Source of the DNA: CAYOWQ01 sp964407695
Lineage (GTDB): Bacteria > Planctomycetota > Phycisphaerae > Phycisphaerales > SM1A02
Direction: 5' to 3'
Assembly (NCBI GenBank): GCA_964407695.1
Contig: CAYOWQ010000007.1
Span: forward strand, 62,001-126,000
DNA: 64,000 bases
Both the position numbers and the translations under genes were made by a program. How positions within the stretch are numbered: position 1 is the stretch's first letter; each line of letters starts with the position of its first letter. The notes below the pieces were generated by a model. It was not told the DNA's origin, ran no database searches, and saw nothing but the letters and a program-made list of their open reading frames with translations. Shown here piece by piece: positions 49,313 through 58,406 of the stretch.

Positions 49313-51010
49313 CTAGGCCGCTTGGGCGGTTTCGTGGAGTTTGTCTTGTTTAGCCACGATTGGAAAGGCGATTCGAAAGGCGGCCCCGCCCAGTGGAGAC
49401 TCCTCGACCCAGGCCCGCCCGCCGTGGGCAAACGCGATCTTCCTGACCAGGGCAAGTCCCAATCTTGACCCGATTCCAGCCTGGCGTGGTCTGTGGAATT
49501 CCTCAAAGATGATGGTTCGTGATTCAAGAGGTACCCCGGGTCCGTTGTCATGCACGGTCACCCACACCTCCTGTCCCTTCCGACTGGTTTCGACAAGAAT
49601 TCGAGCACCATCGTTCCGTAATCCGTGGGTCACGGCATTCTCCAGCAGGCTCCGCATGACCTGCACCAGCCTGTCTCGTTGAGCCGACACAGTTGCCGCT
49701 GCCAGATTCCGCTCGACAGATACCCGGGCGGACTCCTGGTGCAGACCCATCGACTCGATGACTTGGTCCAACACTTCGGCGACCCGGACCTCGGCGACAT
49801 CACGGACCCGTCGACCCGCCCTTCCCAACTCCTGAAGTGCCTCCACTCGATCCCGAAGCATGCCGACCGCACGCTGAATTGACCTGACGTCGTCGACTGC
49901 CTTCCGGGTGTCGCCGCGAAGCACTTGCTCTTCAAGGGCCGATGCACAACCGAGGATCGCAAGCAGCGGCGATTCAAGGTCATAGGAGACGTTGCTCGCA
50001 TAGTCCTCAAGCTCACGATTTCGCTTGTCCAGTTCCTCCTGCTGGTTCTTCAACTGCTCGACGAGGCCTTCAAGTGATTGCTGCGTGCTCTTGAGCTCGG
50101 TGATGTCATCCCGTATGGCGACAAAACGCATGATCTCCCCAGACTCGTTCACATCCGGAACAATGGTTGTCTTGACCCAGTATGTCTCGCCATTCTTCGC
50201 CCTGTTGCAGATTTCCCCGCGCCAGATCTTGCCGGCACGAATCGTTAGGTACATCTCCGTGAAGAATTGTCGAGGATGATGACCGGAGTTGATCAGTCGG
50301 TGATCGCTCCCAATCAACTCTGTTAGCGAATACCCGCTGATGCGACAGAACAACTCGTTGGCATAGGTAATTCTACCCATCGGGTCGGTTACGGCGACGA
50401 TTGCATGTTGGTTCAGGGCATTTGCCTGATAGTCGAGCTTTCTGTTGAACTGCCGAAGCAGGTTTATGGAAGATTGGTCAGGCTGGAACTCCTTCGTGAT
50501 GCAATCTTCGCCGTCGACGCTTGCAAGGACGTCGCGTTGGCAAGCCAGCCCTCTACGCCGCTTTGACCCAAGCATCATCGCAATGAGGGAAAGTCCCGCT
50601 GCTGAAATCAGAACGAAGCCCTCCTGCCATGAGGCCTCTGCTTCCGGTTGTCGCCGCAGGAACTCGAAGTGAATCAAGAATACCGTGACCGGCATGAGGA
50701 GGAACCAAGCCATCCCAGACGTCGGATCCCTGCGGAGAACGGGGAAAACCTGGGCAACGACCGCAAGGCTGTAGATTCCCAAAAACACAAGGATTCCTGC
50801 TGACAGCAGGCCTTCGTCGGTCGCGAGAGTCGTTGAATTCGATCCCTCACCAAGCCAAGCGTCACCAAGGTGATGGGTGGGTGTTTGGACCATCGTTCCA
50901 GCAGATTCTCCGGCCCTTGACATCGAGTGATTGGCAGCTATTGCAACTCGACCTGGTGCCACGAAGAGGACGATAAAGACGATCACACAGTGTTGGATAA
51001 AGGTCTTCAT
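49313..51010 (-). CDS. PAS-domain sensor kinase-like protein lacking the phosphoacceptor His
   Basis: A 565-residue membrane protein. A signal-like N-terminus is followed by three helices (about 70-90, 98-117, 131-149), a PAS domain (about 195-305, with AIVAVTDPMGRITYANELF and a PAC segment ending AIRDDITELK) and a coiled coil. The dimerisation helix reads DYASNVSYDLESPLLAILG: at the position where HisKA domains carry the phosphoacceptor His there is Tyr343 (codon TAT at 49982-49984). The ATPase domain looks complete, with LLENAVTHG, VHDNGPGVP, FEEFHRP and GSRLGLALV. No response-regulator gene is adjacent. It may be a pseudokinase, signal through another residue, or regulate a partner kinase. 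The start could also be at 51040. Confidence 0.8.
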   Translation of the reverse strand: MKTFIQHCVIVFIVLFVAPGRVAIAANHSMSRAGESAGTMVQTPTHHLGDAWLGEGSNSTTLATDEGLLSAGILVFLGIYSLAVVAQVFPVLRRDPTSGMAWFLLMPVTVFLIHFEFLRRQPEAEASWQEGFVLISAAGLSLIAMMLGSKRRRGLACQRDVLASVDGEDCITKEFQPDQSSINLLRQFNRKLDYQANALNQHAIVAVTDPMGRITYANELFCRISGYSLTELIGSDHRLINSGHHPRQFFTEMYLTIRAGKIWRGEICNRAKNGETYWVKTTIVPDVNESGEIMRFVAIRDDITELKSTQQSLEGLVEQLKNQQEELDKRNRELEDYASNVSYDLESPLLAILGCASALEEQVLRGDTRKAVDDVRSIQRAVGMLRDRVEALQELGRAGRRVRDVAEVRVAEVLDQVIESMGLHQESARVSVERNLAAATVSAQRDRLVQVMRSLLENAVTHGLRNDGARILVETSRKGQEVWVTVHDNGPGVPLESRTIIFEEFHRPRQAGIGSRLGLALVRKIAFAHGGRAWVEESPLGGAAFRIAFPIVAKQDKLHETAQAA

Positions 51011-51636
51011 CGCGGGGTCCCTGATCCACGAATCATGCATGGCCGAGAATGACCTTGCGACTCAATAACGCAACTGCTCGCCATCCCCTGGGCTCAAGTA
51101 CAACTCATGTTCCCAAAGGATACTGCCAGGGCGTTCCATTCGCACCGGCATCGTAGGTGTATCGGCCGCCAGCCTAGCGTTGATGAAGAAAATCCCATGA
51201 ACGGTTCCTCCCGGTCTGGAATTCATTCTTAGGGCGCCACTGTCAAGTCCCCATCCCGAGCACTACGGCCCAGAGTCGATCAGGTCATCGCGTGAAGAGC
51301 CAAACCGACTGGGCCAAGCACCAGCCAGGTCTCAATGCCCCTTTTACGCTCAGGGGAATCGAGGTCATGCCGGTTGATGACAGAGGCGATCCTCAATGGA
51401 GCCCGTCGTGCTCCATTGAGCGTTTGCCTGGGACTCCCTGGCAACGCCCCCGCCCGACGCATGGTGATTATCACTGAGCAGGCATGGAGTGGTACACCGC
51501 CGTCACTGGCGTGCGGGTCCGCATTTCCTCTCCAGGCGCAAACAGGCGTACCGCAGGTCCGTTCCTTCGATCTCGGGTCGCGGCAAGGGCGGCTCGGACC
51601 GATTCATGGCTTCAAATCATGGAGGCAGCGGAATTC
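51011..51636. other. 626-bp stretch without a supported gene
   Basis: The region lies upstream of the sensor-kinase-like gene and downstream of the esterase-DUF1223 fusion gene. I see no credible coding sequence. A perfect hairpin at 51392-51420 is listed separately. Bases about 51484-51540 resemble a decayed tRNA in places but do not fold into one. Confidence 0.5.
51392..51420. repeat. Perfect 11-bp inverted repeat (hairpin)
   Basis: CTCAATGGAGC (51392-51402) and GCTCCATTGAG (51410-51420) are exact inverted copies around a 7-base loop. It is about 215 bases past the stop of the minus-strand gene at 51637. No U-tract follows on either strand, so it is either a factor-independent pause element or a protein-binding palindrome. 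Confidence 0.75.
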
Positions 51637-53046
51637 CTACTTCTCCAGCGATTCCAACCCAATCTGCGCTGCAGCGCGCACCTCCAGTGACTTCGGAGCC
51701 CGAAGGATGACCACAATCGACGCATCGCGTCGCTTGAGGTCTTCCGGAATCTTCAACGCCACCTCAGCATGTCCAGCGGCATCCAGCGTGGTCTCAGCCA
51801 AGGCGCGTACGACCGCATCGTGTCGAAGGTTCCGTCCTGAATTCTCTCCGGCGGTGACCTTCGACTCCAGATCGTCCTCCACGAGAAGCACCGTACAGGT
51901 CCGGTCAGCCTCGCCAGGGGCTCCACTGACATGCAGCCGCAACTGACTCCGGTCCTTGGTCACCTCAGCAGTCATCGTTGCATCCTGCGGCAAAGGATGC
52001 TCCGCCGCCCGACGCAGTTCATAATTCGCTCGATCACGATCGCTGCCGACGAACCCCTTGGTCCCATTGAAAACCAACTGCGGCGTATAGGTCTGTCGAT
52101 CGCCCAGGACCCGGGCATAGGCACGCTGTCGGTCGCTGAACTCCTTGGACGCAAATCGGTCCTTCCAGCCCAGGTAATCCCAGTAATCGACGTGATAGGC
52201 GACCGCAATAATTGGCACCCCGCCCTTGCGCGAATTCTTCAGAAGCGTGGAAAGCAATGCGTCCGCCGGTGGACAGGATGAGCAGCCCTCCGAAGTGAAG
52301 AGTTCGAGCACAGCCACAGGTCGCGACTTCGCCAATGCCGGGGCACCCTGATGCTCCGCGGTCTCCATCAGATCAAACAGGCGCTCGGGAGAGAGGTCGA
52401 GCACATGCCCCTGCCCCTTCAAGACCTCCAGCGTGGCGTTAATTCCAAGCTTCTTCATTTTCTCCAAGAGATCATCATTGGCCCGGCGCCATGAATCATC
52501 GTTCTCTCCAACAAACATGAACGTGGGAACTGACTTCAGCCTCTTCAGTGCCTCTTGATCAATCCTGTCAATTGCGCCCGGCAGGACCGTGAGGGAGTGC
52601 AGCAGGTCGGGGTGCTTCATCGCCAAGGCAAACGCTGATCGTCCTCCATTGCTCACTCCGGCGAGATGGACCTTTCCACCGGAGCACTTCACCTCCTGCG
52701 AAACCACCGTAATCAATTCCGCAATGAGCTCGACTCTTTCGCCCTGAAATTGCTGACCTTCCGGAGCGATGGGGCTGATTACAACCCAGCCGCGGCGTAC
52801 CGCCTCGTCCCTCCAATACCGGTCGAGCCCTGCTTGAACCATGGACTCATCCTGCCCGCCCGGCGGAAGCGCCACCATCGTGTGATAGCTCTTCGACGGG
52901 TCAAACTTAGTCGGCCGGACAACGGCGTATCTGAGCTCGCCGCCGCGACGGAGCTTCGCAGACTCGTATTGAACCACTTCGGGACCGGCGGCGGATCCCA
53001 CCGAAGCCCAGACAATCAAGCCGACCAGGAATTGAGCCAGCCGCAT
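51637..53046 (-). CDS. Fusion of alpha/beta-hydrolase (esterase-like) and DUF1223 domain, exported
   Basis: A 469-residue protein starting at ATG 53046 (GGAGAAAGCACC upstream) with a signal peptide (AQFLVGLIVWASVGSAA). Residues about 25-225 form an esterase-like alpha/beta-hydrolase fold: the nucleophile is in LAGVSNGGRSAF, an Asp lies in FVGENDDSWR and a late His in KGQGHVLD. Residues about 235-465 are DUF1223, a thioredoxin-like fold starting VLELFTSEGCSSCPPADALL with a CSSC motif. DUF1223 proteins are usually stand-alone secreted proteins of unknown function. Joining them to a phospholipase/carboxylesterase-type hydrolase is uncommon. Catalytic assignments are by eye. Confidence 0.78.
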   Translation of the reverse strand: MRLAQFLVGLIVWASVGSAAGPEVVQYESAKLRRGGELRYAVVRPTKFDPSKSYHTMVALPPGGQDESMVQAGLDRYWRDEAVRRGWVVISPIAPEGQQFQGERVELIAELITVVSQEVKCSGGKVHLAGVSNGGRSAFALAMKHPDLLHSLTVLPGAIDRIDQEALKRLKSVPTFMFVGENDDSWRRANDDLLEKMKKLGINATLEVLKGQGHVLDLSPERLFDLMETAEHQGAPALAKSRPVAVLELFTSEGCSSCPPADALLSTLLKNSRKGGVPIIAVAYHVDYWDYLGWKDRFASKEFSDRQRAYARVLGDRQTYTPQLVFNGTKGFVGSDRDRANYELRRAAEHPLPQDATMTAEVTKDRSQLRLHVSGAPGEADRTCTVLLVEDDLESKVTAGENSGRNLRHDAVVRALAETTLDAAGHAEVALKIPEDLKRRDASIVVILRAPKSLEVRAAAQIGLESLEK

Positions 53047-53145
53047 GGTGCTTTCTCCAATCTCCAATTCGCGGTTGCGGAGCCAAACCCATATTGGTGT
53101 TTGATGCTTCAACAGCCTCTACGTGGCGGTCTACTTCCCGGGATT

Positions 53146-53616
53146 TCACTCCAGATCGGCTTCACCAAGAAGACCATATCGTTTCCGGCGAAGGATCTGA
53201 CCGGCCAGCGTGTGATCGTCAACCGCAAGGGCGATGGTGGGAATCCCCTGCTCTCGAAGCATGAGCGGATAGGCAAACCGGATATTGATTTCCGCCGCAA
53301 GGAGGTGGAGGCACATACTCGTGAGCGAATGGGCTTCCGAGAGCTCCACGACAAGCAGATCGCATTCCGAAAAGGCCAGCCCCTCACTTCTCAGCAGCTC
53401 TCGGGCGGCGTCGGCCCGATTGGGAATGATTCGAACAACCGCGTGGTCAGACGCCTCGACAACCGAAAACGCCACGAGATGAACCGTGGCCGCCTCGTCA
53501 AACAGGCGCACCACTTCAAGCATTTTCCCCACTCGATTGGGGAGGAAGACGCTGAATTGCCGGACGCTTGGAGGGCAGTAGCCCTCCTCTGTCAACGGCG
53601 GCACCGCCTGGCTCAT
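53146..53616 (-). CDS. Tandem ACT-domain protein
   Basis: A 157-residue soluble protein with two ACT-like domains. The first begins RQFSVFLPNRVGKMLEVVRLF, the usual start of an ACT fold that binds amino acids, and includes HAVVRIIPNRADAARELL. The second (ELSEAHSLTSMCLHLLAAEINI and following) is more divergent. Such proteins act as small-molecule sensors or as regulatory subunits. It is downstream of the MqnD-like gene by 64 bases on the same strand, but no link to menaquinone synthesis is known to me. There is no catalytic domain. Confidence 0.75.
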   Translation of the reverse strand: MSQAVPPLTEEGYCPPSVRQFSVFLPNRVGKMLEVVRLFDEAATVHLVAFSVVEASDHAVVRIIPNRADAARELLRSEGLAFSECDLLVVELSEAHSLTSMCLHLLAAEINIRFAYPLMLREQGIPTIALAVDDHTLAGQILRRKRYGLLGEADLE

Positions 53617-53680
53617 CCGTGCGGAACTCCTCAACAGCAAACCGTTGGAAACCCCTCCACCGGATGAAGGATAACTCTAA

Positions 53681-54616
53681 TCAGGCTCCGGCGAAAGCGC
53701 CAACGCCCGAATTACCGCCAGATCGGATGAATTCAACGCCGTGGACGCCCGGCAACAATCCCGCAGCCGACGCCTCTGCGAGAAGTCTGCGCACCGCCCG
53801 CTCCCCGACTTCTCCATAATCCAGCGTCCATCGATTGACATACATCGCCACAAATGCATCAACGGTCTGAGTATCCAGGCCTCGCGCAAACGTCGCGGCA
53901 TATTGGATCGACTCGGAGCGGTGCTCCAGGGCGTAGGCGACTGATTCACTCAGGAGCGATGCAACTTCCACGGCGGTGCCATCTCCAAACCGATCATCGA
54001 GATCGCGCTTGAGCGCGTTGGCTCCGAGCGGCAGCGGCAATTGCGTCCATTGCATCCACCAAGCCCCAAGATCGACCAGCAGCGCAAGGCCGGCGCGCTC
54101 GTAGGTCAATTGTCCCTCGTGAATGACCACTCCCGCATCCACCTCACCAGACACAACCCGATCAATAATCTCCTCAAACGGCAAGGGAATGAACTGTCCG
54201 TGGCACTTCCCGAGAAGCAGGTTGAGGACCAGCGCCGCCGTGGTGCGCTGGCCGGGAATGGCGATGCGGCTGGTCGGCCTTCGCAGTGACTCGACGGTCG
54301 CGGCTCCATGCCGTGTCACAAGTTTGGGGCCGTATCCGTCGCCCACACTCGCACCGCACGCCGTCAGTGCATAGACGTCGAGGACCCGTGGGTATTGCGC
54401 TACGCTCATCGCGGTGATATCAAGCTCACCGGACTCGCTGCGCTGATTCAGCGACTCAATGTCGTCGGCCACGGCCAGAAATTCAAAACGAGGCGATACG
54501 ATTCTCGGCGCTTGGCCTTCAACCCGAAGGAGCGGCCACCACATGAAGGCATCGTCGGGATCGGGTGAATGCCCCAGCGTAAGAACATGGCGGTCAGGGC
54601 AGGCCATCCTCAACAT
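53681..54616 (-). CDS. mqnD: MqnA/MqnD-family enzyme, probably 1,4-dihydroxy-6-naphthoate synthase
   Basis: A 311-residue protein with the periplasmic-binding-protein fold that MqnA and MqnD share. The N-terminus LTLGHSPDPDDAFMWWPLL is the MqnD signature. Other conserved phrases are ITAMSVAQYP and RIAIPGQRTTAALVLNLLL. MqnD cleaves cyclic dehypoxanthine futalosine to 1,4-dihydroxy-6-naphthoate in the futalosine route to menaquinone. No other mqn gene is in the window. The ATG at 54616 has AGGA upstream; 54607 and 54619 are close alternatives. It is divergent from the ChaN-like gene 49 bases away. Distinguishing MqnA from MqnD would need an alignment. Confidence 0.78.
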   Translation of the reverse strand: MLRMACPDRHVLTLGHSPDPDDAFMWWPLLRVEGQAPRIVSPRFEFLAVADDIESLNQRSESGELDITAMSVAQYPRVLDVYALTACGASVGDGYGPKLVTRHGAATVESLRRPTSRIAIPGQRTTAALVLNLLLGKCHGQFIPLPFEEIIDRVVSGEVDAGVVIHEGQLTYERAGLALLVDLGAWWMQWTQLPLPLGANALKRDLDDRFGDGTAVEVASLLSESVAYALEHRSESIQYAATFARGLDTQTVDAFVAMYVNRWTLDYGEVGERAVRRLLAEASAAGLLPGVHGVEFIRSGGNSGVGAFAGA

Positions 54617-54665
54617 CATATCCTTCAGAGTTGATTTCGCGCCGGAAATCAGCCATGCTTTCGAC

Positions 54666-55655
54666 ATGCGTTGGACCTTTGGAGCGATCGCCATTCTCGC
54701 CATGGCCGGCTGCGGAACATCAAGTTTCTATGCCGCCCCGTTGTTCCAGCCCGGCCTCGGCAGCGCGAATCGGGTCGACACCCTCTCCGTCGAGGAGCAT
54801 GACCTTCCGATGTTCGCCGGCGCCACAGGTCGAAGTCTTTCCGAACCCGATCTCGCTCAAGGGCTCGCCTGGGCCAACGTGGTCATCATCGGAGAGATTC
54901 ATGACGACGCCGTCGGGCATGCAGCACAGACCGCAATTGCCCGACGGCTCTGTCCGGAATCCTCAACGCCATGCCCATGGACTCTCTCGATGGAGATGCT
55001 CGAGCGGGATGATCAGCCCGCGGCCGACGACTTCGTGGCCGGAAGGATTTCTCGCGAGGATTTTGTCACCATCACCAAATCCGCAGACTGGGCGGGCAAA
55101 GGCTCATGGGAACAGTGGTATCAGCCGACCATTGACGCCATGACCGCGAACGGCAATCGTCTAATCGCGGCCAACGCGCCACGCACCTATGTACGCAAGG
55201 CCCGACAGGATGGGTACGATTCGCTTCGATCCCTTCCTCCCGAAGAACAGGCGCTCTTTGCTCTTCCCATCAGATCTCACCACGGGGAGTATGAACGACG
55301 GTTCATCGAATGGGCGACCGGTTCACATCGGGATGGCGCCACTCCACACGGTTCACCCGACGATGAGGCCGCCCGTCAGTCATTCCGATCTCAGCTTGTT
55401 TGGGATGCCACCATGGCCGACTCGATCGCCACGCGCCTGATCGAGGCTCCCGAATCTCGAGTCCTTCATCTTGAAGGTCAATTCCATGTCGATTTCAACG
55501 GCGGCACGCTTCAGGAGCTTCGAGCGCGCGTCCCGGAGGCCAGAGTCCTGACCATCAGCCTCCAACCCGTGGTGTCGACAACACTGCGGGCGGAAGACCG
55601 CGGCCGAGCCGACGTCGTGATCTACACCGGCATCGATTCGAGATCCGCATGGTGA
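54666..55655 (+). CDS. ChaN-family lipoprotein
   Basis: A 329-residue protein with a lipobox at LAMAGC, so it is anchored in the outer or inner membrane. The hallmark IIGEIHDDAVGHAAQTAI is followed by SMEMLERDDQPAADDF and later WDATMADSIATRL and VLHLEGQFHVDFNGG, all typical of the ChaN/haem-binding uptake protein family. ChaN-like proteins are thought to bind haem as a stacked pair at a protein interface, though the role in most bacteria is unknown. There is no haem-uptake gene next to it. It is convergent with the PA14 gene, with 15 bases between the stops. Confidence 0.85.
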   Translation: MRWTFGAIAILAMAGCGTSSFYAAPLFQPGLGSANRVDTLSVEEHDLPMFAGATGRSLSEPDLAQGLAWANVVIIGEIHDDAVGHAAQTAIARRLCPESSTPCPWTLSMEMLERDDQPAADDFVAGRISREDFVTITKSADWAGKGSWEQWYQPTIDAMTANGNRLIAANAPRTYVRKARQDGYDSLRSLPPEEQALFALPIRSHHGEYERRFIEWATGSHRDGATPHGSPDDEAARQSFRSQLVWDATMADSIATRLIEAPESRVLHLEGQFHVDFNGGTLQELRARVPEARVLTISLQPVVSTTLRAEDRGRADVVIYTGIDSRSAW

Positions 55656-55670
55656 AGAGTGGATCAACGA

Positions 55671-58406
55671 TCAGTCGCCCGTTGGCATCCTCGGCCAAGC
55701 GCGGATCTTGATGTTCCGGAATTCAACGTGATCTCCATGGTCCTGAAGCGCGATGCGTCCCTTGCCGGATTTGCCGTACATCGTCATGCCGGCGAACTTC
55801 GACTTTGCAACCAGGTCGTTCCACTGCGCCGAGCCGAGGACGAACTCACACTGCTTCTGCCCGTTGAGCATGAAGGTCACGCGATCATTTCGAACTGAGA
55901 TCATCGCGCGGTTCCAGACTCCGGGCGGGTAGCTCGCGTCGAACGTCGGCGCATGGAGGCCATAATCAGCACCCGCAGAGGTCAAAGGGTTTTGGCCATC
56001 CGGGTGGTGCTCGTTGTCGAGAATCTGCATCTCCGGCCCCGTCTCCCAGACCGCACCAAAGGGCCTGCCATCCGTCTGCTTCTCGAGTACATGGAAGAAA
56101 ATCCCACTGTTGCCGCCGCGTTCAATTTTCCAGTCGAGCGACAATTCAAAATTCTCGAACTCCTCGTCAGTAACAAGATCGCCACCCCCGCTGCCTCGAA
56201 CGAGGGCGCCATTCTCAACCGTCCATCCTGACGGCATGATATTGGAATTGAAGCCTCTCCAGCCCGCTGTTGAGCGACCATCAAAGAGCAGCCGCCAGCC
56301 ATCTGCCTTCTCGGCGGCCGTCAGTGTATTTGGCTCATTCATCGGCTTGGCGGGATTCACCTCGTGCATTCGCGACGGCAGTGCGTTGAGGGTGTACCAC
56401 GACTCCGTGGACCAGATCGAATTCGGACTGCCCTGATGGCGCGCGGTCGCAGAATGCCAATCGCCCACCAATCGGAAATAGATCACCGCTCCGTATCCGG
56501 GGGCAATCGCGTTGGCGAGATCAGGAATCTCCAGAAACGCATGTGTGCGTTGAGAATCGAGGGTAACCGATCGAATCGTCAGCGCCCGCTGATCGACCTT
56601 GGGTCCGCCATACTCCACAGTCGGCACATAGTGGTATCGCTCAACGTAGTAATTCCCCGGCTCCACACCAACATCCTCGCCCAGGGGCTCGGTGAATTCA
56701 ATCTCCATGCCATTGGTAAAAGTGCGAATCGCCAGCATCTCGAACGTTGAGGCTCCATTGAATGTGAGACGCTCGAGTCCATGGCGAGCCTTGCCTTCCT
56801 GACCCCAGTCACCGGTAGAGCCGATGCCGCCGAGATAAAGCGACCTGGATCCGGCCCCGGCTGCCCCGGGACCCCATCGAATCCGGTTGATGCCTGCTTC
56901 CAGTCCTTGTGTAAAGCGAAACACGCATCCTTGATACTCGCCGTTCACCTTCTCGGCGAACACTCGCTTCACTCCGCCGTGCGTGACATCAGAATGAAGC
57001 ATCTGCCCGCGATAGGGGCCCTCGTCAATCGGGACCACTTCACCGGGTGAGTTCCCGATTTCTCCCTGCGGCAACCAGACAACCGGAAGCGAAACGGGCA
57101 GGTCCTTGGCGGATTCACCGATCACGGATTGCGAGCCGTAGAACGCGCCTTCCTTCACATGCACCAGTTTTGAAGACGGCAGCCAGTCGCCCTGATTGTC
57201 GGTCACATACAGCTCGCCATCGACACCGACGCCGATGCCGTTGGGTGTGCGCAGGCCCCGAGCGACAATCTGCCACGATCCATCATCCTTGATCGTGACG
57301 ACCGTTCCGCGATCGCCCACCTGTGGCCACGTGCTTCGCCCACCCGGATTGATCGCCGTCGCCAGCGTGGCAAAAAACGCACCGTCCTTCCGGGCAAGGC
57401 CAAAGGCAAATTCATGAAAGTTTCCCGTCACCTGCCAGCCGGAACAGACACATCGATACTCATCCGCCACATCGTCGCCATCGTGATCGATCAACTCCGT
57501 CAGCTCCTGCTTCTGGAGCACGAAAATGCGGCCACCCACCACCATGACTCCCAGCGGCTCCGCCAATCCAACGGCGAACCGCTTCACACTGACGGCTTCC
57601 GGATCGCTGCCCGTGACGCCCGACATGAGGTAAACCTCGCCCTTCGGCTCCCACGCACACAGCACCATTCGTCCATCGGGCAGAAAATCGATCCCGCCGA
57701 CGCGCGCGGTGAAACCCGCCGGATGGACAACCGCGTGATCGAAAGAAGGGTGCACACCGGTCAGCGGCTGGCCATCTCCAGGTCGGCCGCGGCGCAATGG
57801 AGTGATGACCTTCTTCGGCCCGGGGCTGGTGACCCGCACCTCCCCCTTGCGTGCGAGCAGAACTCCAGCCGGCACAATCGCGAAATCCTTCGCCCCCGGC
57901 GGTCTCCATGACAGCTGGAGCACCGCCTGACCCACGCCCTGAAAGAATCGCAGGTCAACCGGATGAAGACCCGCCTCCAGCTCGATCGCGGCGCGCACCG
58001 ACTTGGTGCCGTGCTCCATGTCGTTGTCAATGACCTTCTTCCCGTCAAGAAAGAACACCGAACCATCATCAGATGTCAGCTCGAACTCATATCGACCCGG
58101 CGTCTCAATCTTGATCCAGCCGTCAGCCAACACCAGAAAACGCTCCTGCTGTGGTCGCCAGTCGCCTCGCGCATCGTCAAAGTCCACATTCGGCGTGATC
58201 CACGATCGATTCGGCGTCTGACCGGCCACCAGCGGTCGCAGTTGGTTGATCCAGTCCTCAAGTTCGTACACTCGCATCGAAATGCCGGGCTCGTATTCAA
58301 TCTGTTCCGCCTGGGAGGCGGCCACGCTTGCTGGAAGGATGGCGTACACCGCAGCGGCCACGACACCAAGAATCCGACCATATCGAAACTGCTCTCGTCG
58401 ATTCAT
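55671..58406 (-). CDS. Secreted PA14 / sugar-dehydrogenase-like propeller / DUF1080 protein
   Basis: A 911-residue exported protein with a signal peptide at about residues 11-32. A PA14 domain (about 40-190, ending in WRPPGAKDFAIVPAGVLL) is a beta-barrel often involved in carbohydrate binding. Residues about 220-560 are a beta-propeller of the glucose/sorbosone dehydrogenase type (RTPNGIGVGVDGELYVTDNQ). A middle Ig-like region follows. Residues about 705-905 form a DUF1080/3-keto-disaccharide hydrolase domain (WRLLFDGRSTAGWRG, GNSGIFFHVLE). This composition is common in planctomycete polysaccharide-degradation gene sets. The ATG at 58406 shares its A with the preceding stop, so it is coupled to the gene upstream. 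Confidence 0.85.
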   Translation of the reverse strand: MNRREQFRYGRILGVVAAAVYAILPASVAASQAEQIEYEPGISMRVYELEDWINQLRPLVAGQTPNRSWITPNVDFDDARGDWRPQQERFLVLADGWIKIETPGRYEFELTSDDGSVFFLDGKKVIDNDMEHGTKSVRAAIELEAGLHPVDLRFFQGVGQAVLQLSWRPPGAKDFAIVPAGVLLARKGEVRVTSPGPKKVITPLRRGRPGDGQPLTGVHPSFDHAVVHPAGFTARVGGIDFLPDGRMVLCAWEPKGEVYLMSGVTGSDPEAVSVKRFAVGLAEPLGVMVVGGRIFVLQKQELTELIDHDGDDVADEYRCVCSGWQVTGNFHEFAFGLARKDGAFFATLATAINPGGRSTWPQVGDRGTVVTIKDDGSWQIVARGLRTPNGIGVGVDGELYVTDNQGDWLPSSKLVHVKEGAFYGSQSVIGESAKDLPVSLPVVWLPQGEIGNSPGEVVPIDEGPYRGQMLHSDVTHGGVKRVFAEKVNGEYQGCVFRFTQGLEAGINRIRWGPGAAGAGSRSLYLGGIGSTGDWGQEGKARHGLERLTFNGASTFEMLAIRTFTNGMEIEFTEPLGEDVGVEPGNYYVERYHYVPTVEYGGPKVDQRALTIRSVTLDSQRTHAFLEIPDLANAIAPGYGAVIYFRLVGDWHSATARHQGSPNSIWSTESWYTLNALPSRMHEVNPAKPMNEPNTLTAAEKADGWRLLFDGRSTAGWRGFNSNIMPSGWTVENGALVRGSGGGDLVTDEEFENFELSLDWKIERGGNSGIFFHVLEKQTDGRPFGAVWETGPEMQILDNEHHPDGQNPLTSAGADYGLHAPTFDASYPPGVWNRAMISVRNDRVTFMLNGQKQCEFVLGSAQWNDLVAKSKFAGMTMYGKSGKGRIALQDHGDHVEFRNIKIRAWPRMPTGD

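Noticed and set aside
51479..51545. tRNA-like stretch (AGTGGTACACCGCC followed by GCGGGTCCGCATT)
   Set aside because: It resembles a D-arm and T-arm, but no acceptor stem can be formed and the anticodon loop would have six bases. At best a decayed tRNA fragment.
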